In this document: positions 9,119 to 19,334 of the stretch, piece by piece
Numbering within the stretch: position 1 is the stretch's first letter
Layout of the letters: every line of letters begins with the position of its first letter
Translations under genes and position numbers: made by a program
Source: Chromera velia
Taxonomy: Eukaryota > Sar > Chromeraceae
DNA length: 32,537 bases
NCBI GenBank assembly: GCA_018398765.1
Contig: JAHBMJ010005834.1
Coordinates: 112,590-145,126, forward strand
Reading direction: 5' to 3'
Notes under the pieces: model-generated
Databases searched by the model: none
What the model was told of the DNA's origin: nothing
Seen by the model: only the letters and a program-made list of their open reading frames with translations

Positions 9119-12100
9119 CGCGTGCGCCATTTTTTCTTTGTCTCATCTCTGTTTGCTTTCTCTTTGTTTCTGAAACCGGAGTCGGTCTGTTTTCTTCTCT
9201 TCTCTTTTTCTTTTTTCTTCTCTTCTTGCAGCTTCGTGTGAAGTGCTTCATGAACGGAGTGTGTGTGGGACAGTGCGGGCCTTTTCCTCTCCAGTGGCCC
9301 TCCTTCGGCACAGACGGGACAGTGGGGTCTCTCGTTCTGGCGGCGGCGGCCTCGAAGAGACAGGCGCCCCTCGCCTCCAGACTGCCGTACGGGGAGGCAC
9401 AGCAGGGGGGGGGCATGGGAGCGGGGGGGGCCCTGATGGAAATCCCAGGCGACGATGAGCCTGGGCCCCCTGTGTATACATTCGTTCAACTGGTGCACGT
9501 GATGCCTCGGGAAGTGAAGCTTCAAGTCAGTCAGTCAGCTGGGATGGGACAAGAGGAGTAGGAGGGTTGAAATAAAATGCCCATCTGTCTTTTGCGCCCT
9601 TTCACAAACACATGCGTGAGATTGTTCCAGTGGTGGTTATTGATTTGGGAATTCGTTACGGTTGCCATGGGGAAGAACGACGTTGACGACTGACGCGCTC
9701 TCTCTCTATTTCTTTCATCTCCTTTTCCTCAACATCTTTCTCAACCCAAAGCGACAGCCTCCCTCCGTCCCTGCCTGACACAGCACAATTGTCTAAATAT
9801 CTGTCTGTATGGTTTGTCTGAAGAGACGGAGAAGAAAAGAAAAATACGGTCCGTCTACTGTGCCACCTCTCTCTACCCCCCCCCCTTCCCCCCTCTGTGT
9901 GTGTGTGTGTGTGTGTGTTCAGTTGAGTGTACGGAGTTCTAGAGTGATGAGGAGGCTGGAGACCCGAGCTGAGGTGTTCCTGGACCTGCCGGGATTTCTG
10001 GACCCGCACGTCTCCAATCCGTCTACTCTGATCAGGTTCGTCTGTGGGGGTGTGGGGGGGGGGGCTCTGATGCGTGCGTGCGTCAATGACGGGGAGAGAA
10101 GGGGAGGGGGGGGTCTGGCAAACGATTCTGTCTGGTTGCTTCACGCGATGTACAATTGAATGTTTCTTTCCTTGCTTCGTGCTTCTTGTCTTCTCTTCCG
10201 TCCGTTGCGTGCCCCCCTTTTTTTCTAATCGAGTCTTTCTTTCTTTGTTTGTGTCCAAGCATTCCTCAAGGTCTTCTCCCTCCTGTTCGACTTCAGTCCT
10301 GATAAGTCTGCTGTTGTCCCTCTTCCACTCTTCGGTTCAATGCATCGGTGATTTTCGGTGTTCTGGCGCAATGTAATTTCAGCATACTGTGAAACGGGTT
10401 CTGTGTGTTGCAGGTTTTTCTCCTTTTCGGCTTCTGCCCCAATGAAAAAGGCCTTCTTTTATCCTGAGCAGGCCGCTCGAAGGTACAGTCAAATGGAAGG
10501 AGGGGAAGAGGAGAGGGGAGGGAGGTGGGAAAGTCAGCGGACGGCAGCCACTGGAGCACAAGGAGCAGCAGGCGGGGAGGCGCTGTCCCGAATGGAGATG
10601 GGGGAAGGTGACAAGGCTGAAAAAGAGGGAGGGGCAGAAGGAGGGCAGGGTGGAGAGAATGAGAAAGAGGGGGTGGGCGAGGACGGTCAAAAGGGGGGAG
10701 GGGGGGGATTACAGTGGCTTCGCAATGCTGCAGCTGCTGGAGCGAAGGAACGCCACAGGGCGCGAGTGACTCCGATCACGACCAGGGCAGGGCCCCGGCA
10801 CACACGGGGCATATTGCGTGTGAAGATTGCATGGCAACGTGCCGGGGCCGGTGCTGCCGTCCCTCCGTTGGACAATCAGCTTCGTCAATTGGCACAGAAG
10901 AAGGCAGTCAGAGGTCGGCAGCTCTCGAGCTCTCTGTTTCACCTGCCTGTTTGTCTCGCTAGTCTTCCTTCCTATCTGAAAGAGTCATCCGAAGAGGTTT
11001 GAGCTGATCCTGAAAGGCCAGTCGGTCCTATTCCATCGTAGATGAATAAGAGGAAGGTTCCATAATTTGTTTCTATGTATTTCTTGTGTTTGTGTTTTCG
11101 GACGCAGGTGAGAGGTCGGGAGAGATGCTCCGTGGTCCCGCAAAGTTTGATCCATTTGACCCTGAGAATGCTCACTTGCTCTTGGGTGGCAGGGGAGGAG
11201 GGGTGGGTGGGTCTCTAGGAGTGACTGGACGGGGTTTGGGTTTGGGGGGTACGGGTAGAGGGACCTCCCCTCCTCGTCGCACGGGTGCGAGGGGAAGTGG
11301 AACGGCCGAGAGGGTAGGGGGAGGATTTGGTCCGGGCACGCAGAGCTCGATCTTTGAAGTGGATGCTGCGGCTCGTGAGCATTTGAGGTTGTGGAGAACG
11401 AGACGTCTCGAGAATGTTCGGAGAGTGCAGATGTTGAGGGACAGGTTGGAAGCTCTCGAGGAAGATTCTCTGGCTGTGCCGGCATTCGATGAAGAGGTTC
11501 CGCCTGTCAGTCAGTTGAGTGAGTGAATCGGATTGGTTTCTTTTTGGATAAAGATTCTTTTGTGCTTCCCTCCTTTTTCTCAAATTGTGGAAAGGAATCG
11601 GAGACAGCAATTCTCTGGTTGGATTTGTCTTCCGGCTTTTTGTTTCCCTTCCCTTCATGAATGAGCTTCTGTTTCATTTTCATTTTCGTCCTCTGAATGG
11701 CTCTGTGCGGTCTGTGGGCACCTGTGCGAGTGTACGCGGATGTATTTGTGCTTTTGCTGTTGTACTTGTTTGTCCCATGTGTCTGTGTGAATTTCAATGT
11801 TTAAGCGTTCTTGTGTGTCTGTTGAATGCGTTGCGTCCATACAGGACGAGGAAGAAGAGGAGCTGCAGGGAACAGACAGGCAAGGCGGTATGGAGACGGG
11901 AGAAGGGGAGGACACAGGCACAAGGGGAGGGGGATACGGACGGGATCACACAGGCCATGTCCCCTTCGTGCCCCGGGCAGCTCAACAGGGAGTGAGGAGA
12001 GGGGACCTTCCCCCTGTGCCAAAAGCAAAGGCCCGAGAGGACCCCGTTCTTCGGGATTTCATCAAAAGAGTCCGGGCGAGGATGCGGAGAGTACAGGCAG

Positions 12101-15100
12101 GGAAGGGAGCAGCCTCGAGAATGCAATTTGACGCACTCATCGACGAGCCGGATCTCTCTCATATACCCCAAGACGGTAGGTTGGTTTGTTGGTTGGTTGG
12201 TATGTCCGCTTCTTCCTTTTCTTTCTTTTTGAGTCTGTCGGAATCGTTTTCTCCGTCTGTCTCAACCTTTGTCTTCCCATCCTCAGCTCCATTGACAGTT
12301 CTGCGACTCCTTTTCTACCTGGCTTTACCTGGCTTCTGTGAGTGAGTGAGTGAGTGAGCGAGCGAGCGAGCGAGTGTGTGTGTGAGTGTGTGACTGAGTG
12401 TGTGAATGTCAAAGAGAGAGACAATGACAATGAGTGATCGACTGACTGTGCATATTGTTGCAGCACCCGAGGTCTTCCGCCTCCTGTACAAATCGATCCA
12501 GCCGACCCGTCCGTTGAGACCAGAACCCGCAGCGCGTAGACCCATCGGGTACACCCGTGGGTTGTCTCTCTATTTCCAGATCCTGCGGTTGTTCAACGTG
12601 CCCACGAGGGACTTCTCGAAGGAGGGACCCGGAGGGGGAAGAAGTCCCAGAAGGAGAGCGGGGAGAGGCCCCAGACGCCGGGGGGGGCGGCGTCAGAGCA
12701 TTGATGCCTACTCCGACGACGAGGACTACGGGCGGTCAAGCAGAAGGCAGTCGCGTGTGCGTGGAAGAGGCAGACAGGCCCGGTCGACCAGTCGGAGGAA
12801 AATCTCGAGAAGACAGGGACGTCGAGACTCGAGATATGACGATGAAGACGAGGAGGATGACTACGACGATGACTACTTGGAGGAGTTTGAAGAGGACTAT
12901 GGAGGAGGAAGAAGAGGGGGGGCTGCTGCGATCCGGGCTGCCTTGGACGCTGCGCGTGTGTCCTCTAGTGCAGAGGGGGAACCTTGTCATGTGATTGTGG
13001 AGGCACGGGCTGTGAATTTCAGGGGAGACGTAGTGGCAGCAAGCACAAGGGCAGTGGCAAATTCCGATCCTGAGGTGAATGAGATTTTGGTTCTGCCAAT
13101 GGCGACAGCAGAAGACGGCATAGACTGGAATAGAGACAGCCTCTCTCAGGTCAGTCGCTCCCTTGAGGTTACTTTTCCCGGTTGTGCATCGTAGGTTGGG
13201 AATAAACGAAAAGGGCAAATTTGCTTCATTCAAAAGAATTCAGAGGAAGGAATTGAACATGAACATGTGTGTGGACTCCCTTTTCTGTCGTCTTTTTGTT
13301 CTTGTGTCATTCTCTGTGACATCCTTTACGCCTTCCTTTCCTTAGTTCTACCCCAATGGTCTCATTAAGAGTCGCCGTACAACGAGGCTGTGGTTCTTCC
13401 GACTCGTATGTTCCTTGCAATCTTTCTTCTCCTCGTCCTTTTTTTTCAATGCTGCCTGACACTTTGCTTTCTTTGCGCAGGCAGGGTCTCCGTCAATGTA
13501 AAGGCTTGTCGTTCTGACATTCATCTTCTCTCGATGCATCGTCACCTCGTCTTTCACTCTCTGCTTCCTCTCTGTCAATCTGCAGATGAGCACGAAGATC
13601 TACTTCAACGTCTACGACGAGGTCCAGAGGACCTCCCTTGCAGGTGTCTCTCAGAAACAGACAACGACCACAGTCACAGAGAAGCGCTTTCTTGCCTCCT
13701 TCGTGCTCCCATGGAACACACTCCTCTTCAACCCGCCCAGAATTGACGGGAAGTTCAAACTCAACAGACCGCAGTGCCTCATCGGTCAGTCGAAAGGCAA
13801 GAACATTGAATGAGATCCAGAACTGATCTTCTCGGGGATTTGACTTCGTGAGGGAAGCCCCGAGAGAGAACAAAACAGGAGAGAGGATGAAGGAAAAAAA
13901 GGGACAAGGATGCTGGTTGTGCCCCTTCTGCTGTTGTGCGTGTTTTCCTGAACATCTGCTTTCGTCTTTACTCTATTCATTGATTCCCCTCTTTGCCTGT
14001 GTCCCGTCCTACCTCCCTCCAGGTTACAACATGCCTGCGGTCCCCGACATTCGTGGCAGCCTGACTCTGAAGGCCGACGAGGAGGCCACTGTGCCTTCGT
14101 ACATCTCCATGATCTGTGCAATGGACCCTCTGGTAGAACCTCCAGACAGAGAGGACATGGGGATTCTGCCGGGAAAGGAAACGAGGGGGATGCTCTCGTA
14201 CGCATCCAGGTAGGAAGAGGAAAAAGACAGTGCGGATTTGACTCTTTGGTTCCCATACTCAATCTGCAGAATGGCTCTATTTCCTTATCCTTTGCCCTTT
14301 TGTTATGTTTTCTGCCCTTGAAATCTGTAAGGAGGCCCTCTTGTTAACCTCCAATTCTCTTCAGGTACCAATTTTTTCTTCTACCAATTCTGTCCGATGT
14401 GTGCAAAAATGTTTTACCATCTGGAAAAGATGTATAGTTTATGTCCTCCCCTCTGCTCCCTCTCCTTTGTTTTCCCTTTTTTGCTTCCTGCAGATGGCTC
14501 GCCACCGGCATCACCTTCGCCTTCAGGCCCCGTTGCTTCGGCACAGACCTCCAGGGACGCTCAGTCCTCCTCTGCCGATTCATCCACCCGTACACACCCC
14601 CTCCGGAAGTGTGCGAGTATCAGACAGACGACTACGCCATCGAGAGGGTTGCTGCTTTTGTTGCCTCCATTCCCTTCCTGGAAGACAGACAGGTCGGGTG
14701 GTCAGATGATTGTATGTATGTATGTATGCACACATGCATCGACGGATTGATTTTTTGTACTGTGCAATTGGGGGAGACAACAGGCATCGAGTAGCTGCCC
14801 AGGTCTGGTCAATCGAGGGCATCCTGTGTGTGACTTCATTTGTTTCTTTTCCGTTTTTTCCTCAATGCCGTTTCCTTCTCTCCCGTTTTGTCTTCTTCTC
14901 TCCCCCCAAGCCTCCCTCCACCCAGTAGTCTGTAGCTCCGTGTATCTGTCTGTCTGCCTATGTGTGCGTTGCTCATTGTTTCCCCTTTTCTTTTCCTCTT
15001 CCTTCAGGTGAACGCGAACCTGCCAGACCTCTGGCTGAGTCCCCAGGAGTTTTTGGACATCCGGTGCTCCGACTGGGAGGAGCACGCCACGCTGTTGTGC

Positions 15101-16004
15101 GGGTACTTCCAGAAGATTGACGCAGCAAGGCAGTCAGGAGTGCGGTCCTATGTGGTCCTCTGCAGAGCCGTACCGCAGGGGGAGTGCGCATTCGTGATGA
15201 GACAAGTCAGTCAGTTCAGTTCATGTTTGTGTGTGTGTGTGTGAGGAAAGAAGGAAGACTCAATCATGCCTTCAGAGGCTGAGCAGAAAGGAAACGAAAC
15301 AGGAGCTACACTGTCTGTGCTTGTTCTTTTCTAGACAATTCACACTCATGGACACAGAATTTTGTATGTTACCACCCCCTTTGCTTTTGCATGACCTGCC
15401 GATTCCTATCATGGGTCTTTATCTCTCTGATTCCCTTCCCGATGCAGGACACCTCCAACAACGTGGAGCTCTGGAATCCTTCCACGGGGGATTGTTTCTA
15501 TGTGTCCTCCAGGGGAGACCCTCAGGCCCAGAAGCCCTCACTCATGAGGCGAATATTCGGAAGACCGGCACCCAAGCCTGTGACTGACGCCGAGGGTCTG
15601 CCTCTCTCTCTGCGGACTCTGTTCAGAGCCACCAGCTCGGCAGCCAATTGTCCGATCAGACAGATCCAGACGGTGTTCAACCACGAGAACGTGTGGGCGA
15701 ATCTGCAGGTGGGTGGACTTGCGTGGAGAATGGGAAGAAGTGTACAGACAAATGCGTATGCACGTAGAGAGAAATGTGATGATTCACAACGAATGAATAA
15801 CGAGTGAGAGTTTTGTGGAACAGGTCGCAGTATGGTGAATCAGTTTTTTTTGCAGCATTGTTTCCCTGGAAGGAAACTCAAGAGAATGGGATTTTTTTTG
15901 GACCTGCTGTGACTTTTTATGTCCAAAAAATCCGAGAGATGGCGTGTAGAAGTTTTGATCTTTCGTTCCAAGACTCCCTTCTCTCCGCCTCTGTGTGTGT
16001 GTGC

Positions 16005-16045
<41 letters not shown>

Positions 16046-17236
16046 TGCATGTGTGTGTGAGAGACAGAGAGAGAGAAAGAAATATTTTCTCTTTCCCTTG
16101 CAGGCCACCAAAGAGCGTCGAGTGAGGGGTACCGAGCAGGCGACGCTGGCAGGAAGCTCAGGCGACCTGCTGCGGAGTCAGGGCGAGACAGACTCCGGGA
16201 GGGCCTACCTGACAGAGGGGGGGACGAACGTTCTGCAAAGCACGAATTTTGACCTTTCAAACAAGTCTCTCTGGAAACCTCTCTTCTCTTCTGGATCTGC
16301 TACGGGGGTGGCGGGGTTGGGCAATCCAGATTTGTCTCTGATTGGTCGCACGGAGCGGAAGCGTCTCTTTCCTCCCCGGGGGATCATCGAGCCTTTGTGT
16401 GATGAGCTTCTGTACAGGAAAATGGACCCAGAGAAACTAAAGTGGATGGAGTACCAGTGGGCTCAGAGACTGCAGGACAGAATCAAAGACTTCCGATCTG
16501 GAAAGTCGGTCAGACAATCAGTCGAGCAGAAAAGCATCAATGGGTTTTCCTTCTCTATAATCAAATGAAATGGGGAACGTGAATATGATGTTTGTTGTTC
16601 ACGCACTACACGAAGGCAACCTTCGTTCTCAAGCAAAGTGGTTGACTGTCTTATGCATGTGCTGGGCTGAAGAGATTTCATAAATGCACGAGTTTGTGCG
16701 TACACACAAGGGGCTTTTCTTTGAATTGCCTGGCTCCTGTTGCATTCGCTGTGCGCCTGCATGAATTCCAGAGGGGGGAGGCGCGCGTGGGTTTTTCTTT
16801 CCATCACGAGGCCACCTGTCCGTTATCCCTTTTTCCCGTTGCAGAGACGGCCACATGGGGTCGATGACGTGCTCCATCGACCACCAGGCCTCGAGCCGTC
16901 TCTATGAGACCCTCGCGCTGTTCGAGGAGCACAGGTGCACCCACAGAGAGGGGGGGTCTGAGTCGGTGCTGCCTCCCAACAACAGCAGGGGGAAGGCGAA
17001 GGTGACGTCTCCCGCTTTAAAGGAAGAGGTGTCGAATCTCCTGATAGAGCTCGGAGGACAAAATGCAGTCAGCGACGGGGCCTACGGGATGCCGATGCAT
17101 CTCCATTTGACGGAATTCGAAGACGTCTGGGATGCCGTCATGAACACAGAGGTCAGTCAGCAAGCATAGCTGCCCGTCTATGAGAGCGGTGGGGGGGGGT
17201 CGTGTGTGTGTGTGTGTATGTGCGCATGTCCAACCT

Positions 17237-17273
<37 letters not shown>

Positions 17274-17283
17274 ATGTCCAACC

Positions 17284-17323
<40 letters not shown>

Positions 17324-17519
17324 ATGTCCAACCTTCTTTGTGTGCGATTTCGCTGACTTTTCCAGACATTGTGTGCGTGTGTATGTGTGCATGCAGGTGC
17401 TATACATGGGACAAGACCGGTCTCCCTTTGCTGTGGGGCTCCGTATGTTTCTGTATCCAGCACGGATTGTCTCTGTCTGGGTGTTTGTCGTCTGCTTGCC
17501 TAGGAGAGGGTACCTCTGA
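5037..17519 (+). CDS. CC2D2A: CC2D2A orthologue, ciliary transition-zone C2/transglutaminase-like protein (22 exons)
   Basis: Exons proposed from splice sites and phase: 5037-5945, 6232-6327, 6575-6676, 7038-7513, 7815-8031, 8281-8348, 8727-8916, 9232-9525, 9923-10035, 10414-10913, 11108-11505, 11845-12175, 12464-13149, 13346-13405, 13586-13784, 14023-14209, 14494-14692, 15008-15205, 15448-15708, 16104-16504, 16845-17151, 17397-17519. They total 6315 nt in one frame, about 2104 residues; human CC2D2A has about 1620. Residues 1-300 are proline-rich then helical. About 680-830 matches the CC2D2A N-terminal C2 region, and about 1255-1550 a second C2 (IYFNVYDEV, PPRIDGKFKLNRP). About 1675-1830 is the transglutaminase-like region (WEEHATLLCGYF, VELWNPSTG, HENVWANLQ). 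The C-terminus (MPMHLHLTEFEDVWDAV, RIVSVWVFVVCLP) closely follows the vertebrate ending. The family scaffolds the MKS complex at the ciliary transition zone. The extra length is low-complexity insert, notably residues 1287-1400 inside the second C2. Exon 7 contains one unresolved base in a G tract; an 87-bp intron at 8754-8840 is an equally in-frame alternative. Exons 2-4 and 6 are the least certain. Confidence 0.9.
8241..8278. repeat. (GT)n microsatellite in CC2D2A intron 6
   Basis: About 18 GT units run right up to the acceptor CAG of the proposed sixth exon. Similar GT tracts precede the acceptors at 9922 and 17396. Confidence 0.9.
8811..8829. other. 19-base G tract with one unresolved base (n at 8816)
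   Basis: The tract lies inside proposed exon 7 of CC2D2A, or inside an alternative small intron (8754-8840). The true G count is uncertain because the assembly leaves one base open. Confidence 0.9.
12338..12400. repeat. (GTGA)n/(GCGA)n/(GT)n simple repeat in CC2D2A intron 12
   Basis: Tetranucleotide units gtga then gcga, followed by gt, lie in the intron between 12176 and 12463. Confidence 0.85.
15991..16078. repeat. (GT)n-(GA)n simple repeat in CC2D2A intron 19
   Basis: A GT run is followed by GA-rich units, ending shortly before the acceptor at 16103. Apparent reading frames through it are low-complexity. Confidence 0.85.
17202..17335. repeat. Three-copy minisatellite in CC2D2A intron 21
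   Basis: A 21-bp core, tatgtgcgcatgtccaacct plus t, recurs at 17217-17237, 17265-17285 and 17315-17335, spaced 48 and 50 bp apart by GT runs. The spacers are themselves microsatellite and the unit count is small. Confidence 0.9.
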
Positions 17520-17900
17520 TTTGTTTGAATATTCGTATATTCAGCCTTTATAGTTCTAAACGCATTCTTTTGTAGATTGAAAGTTATGACTTAGGTCGTG
17601 CATGATTATATGATTTTTGTGCACGAATGAATTGTTTTTAATCGTCAGTCAGAGCCGTTCGGCACTAGATGGCAGTAGATGTTGAATTAAGTAACCATTA
17701 GAGGGTACAATTAAACGTGGTTCCAAATCAAATAAAAAACGTGGATAGGATTGGATAACTAAGGAAAGATTAATGTTCAGAAAAGTGGCGTACTGCCCCA
17801 AATTGGGCATCAATACCAAATGTTTGACATATTTTTTTATAACTGCATGCATGGGTTGCCATTTGTCTCTTGTTTCGGAGACCCTAGGCTTAACCACAAT
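17520..17900. other. 3' flank of CC2D2A, gene-free
   Basis: The sequence is AT-rich, without convincing reading frames or RNA genes. It leads into the tail of the minus-strand LINE fragment. Confidence 0.5.
17731..17736 (+). terminator. Possible polyadenylation signal (AATAAA)
   Basis: A canonical AATAAA lies 212 bp downstream of the CC2D2A stop codon in AT-rich sequence. Whether this organism uses the signal is unknown. Confidence 0.25.
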
Positions 17901-17904
17901 TAAG

Positions 17905-18699
17905 TAAGTAAAGTATATGTTAGTGTTAATGTTAGTGATAGTGTTAGTGATTAGTGGTGCCCTAGAGTACTGTCGCCGTTTTGTCTTATAGAGGTCGCCC
18001 CCGCAAACGGCAGGGGGGTGTACCTCATCGCTGAGGCTCAGACCACACCCCGTGGCCTACCTGGTTTCCCAGGCCGCTAACAAACAACAATCTGTCTGCA
18101 CTTTGCATACTTTGGTCTATGGGCTGCTCAGAAGGTACTGCTCCAAAAATCGATCCAATGATACAGGACGAAAGGATACTTTGGCTTTGTGCATGCCCTC
18201 TCTCCATTCTTCTCTCAGCGATTTCTCTTTCTCCCTCCCTCAGCTGTCTTCTTGCTTCCATTGCTTCCAGGATGGTCTTGTATTCTTCTTTTCTTCTTTC
18301 TGTTCCTCCCTTTCTTTTTGTGATCACTCTGTGTCTCTGTGCCAGCACTGTTTCATCTAACGAGCTTCTAGGTGCGTACCTTCCTGGGCTTTCCTTGAAC
18401 ACTCTTCTTCTGAACGCCGCCCTCCCCAGAAACTCATCCACCGCACTATGCCCTTCGTTCATCAAGAATTTGAACAGAGCCTCAGTGTGCAGTCTTCCTC
18501 TTTGTCCTTTTCTTTTCTCTCTGCAAACTTCTCTTGCTCTCTTTTCTCTTCCCTCATTCCAGTCTGCTCCTAATGTTCTATACATGTGCGCTCTTTCTCT
18601 ATCATAAATTGGACACTCAATCAGCATATAGGATATGGCATATATGATGCGGGCCTCATGCGGCTTTTTATAGCGTTTAGTAAAAAATATTAAGAACAT
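17905..18699 (-). mobile_element. 5'-truncated non-LTR retrotransposon (LINE) 3' end
   Basis: A 224-codon minus-strand frame (18699-18025) carries MLIECPIYDRERAHMYRTL near its start, then FKFLMNEGHSAVDEFLGRAAFRRR. This is the typical layout after the RT/RNase H region of LINEs: a (H/Y)LLxECPxYxxxR motif, then a helical FL...R segment. No reverse transcriptase domain is present upstream, so the copy is truncated. Past the stop, about 120 bp of 3' untranslated sequence ends in short repeated units related to cactaaca (about 17912-17965), reminiscent of the short tandem 3' tails of CR1/L2/RTE-like LINEs. Clade assignment is not possible from this piece. The plus-strand frames across 18052-18607 are its antisense shadow. 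Confidence 0.6.
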
Positions 18700-19009
18700 A
18701 TACCTGCATTGGTAAATGACACTATTCTGCTAGAAGATCAAGTAAAAATATATATAGATACACTCTGGATATACTAATGCTGATAGCTGTGAGGGAGTAG
18801 GATGGAATGCCACCATTAGCTATCATAGTGTTACCAAACGTGTTTACGCAGGAGTTTAAATGGTTTCATGCAGTGAATAGCAGTGAATAGGTCTTGCTCG
18901 GTCTTGCTAAGTGGAAATTGATCAGAGTTTTGTGCTTTATTAAAAATTTTTTCTAGGGCTTAAGCCGCTTAACCTGCACTTTGTATCTTTTGTTTTTTTG
19001 TTGTCTATA
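18700..19009. other. AT-rich spacer between the LINE fragment and the LTR element
   Basis: No gene was seen. A short local duplication (gcagtgaatag repeated near 18872-18889) is present. Confidence 0.5.
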
Positions 19010-19014
19010 CCCTT

Positions 19015-19334
19015 CGTCAGATTTCCTCCTAGACTAAGAACGTAGTCTAGTTGAGGACTTATCATACCTTACCTCGTTAAGTCTGTCACTCAGAGTTCAC
19101 TTCCAAGGACTCCATTTAAGCGATACAGATGGGCGAAGACTGTACGGTATGCTTCTATTTATTTCTGTATTGCAAGTCTATTATTTCTTTCTCTGTATTG
19201 TCAGTCTGTCACTTAATTCTCTTAGCGCACTTAATTAATGCCGGCTGGGCTTAGTATTATGAAGTTAGTTTCCCAGTTCCAGTTCTAGCAAGTTTGGCGG
19301 GTGATCAAGTCACTGTACAAGCCACAATGTAACG
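19015..19334 (-). repeat. Chromovirus 3' LTR (left copy)
   Basis: This 320-bp repeat matches 27334-27653 at about 93%. Inside its inner edge the minus strand has a G-rich polypurine tract (about 19335-19355), which marks it as the 3' LTR of a minus-strand element. Confidence 0.9.

Noticed and set aside
17202-17335. CRISPR-like repeat-spacer array
   Set aside because: There are only three units, the spacers are GT microsatellite, and it lies in a eukaryotic intron.
18119-18607. 162-codon plus-strand frame
   Set aside because: It is antisense to the LINE-like frame, which carries a recognisable motif; the plus frame is Ser/Leu-rich shadow.
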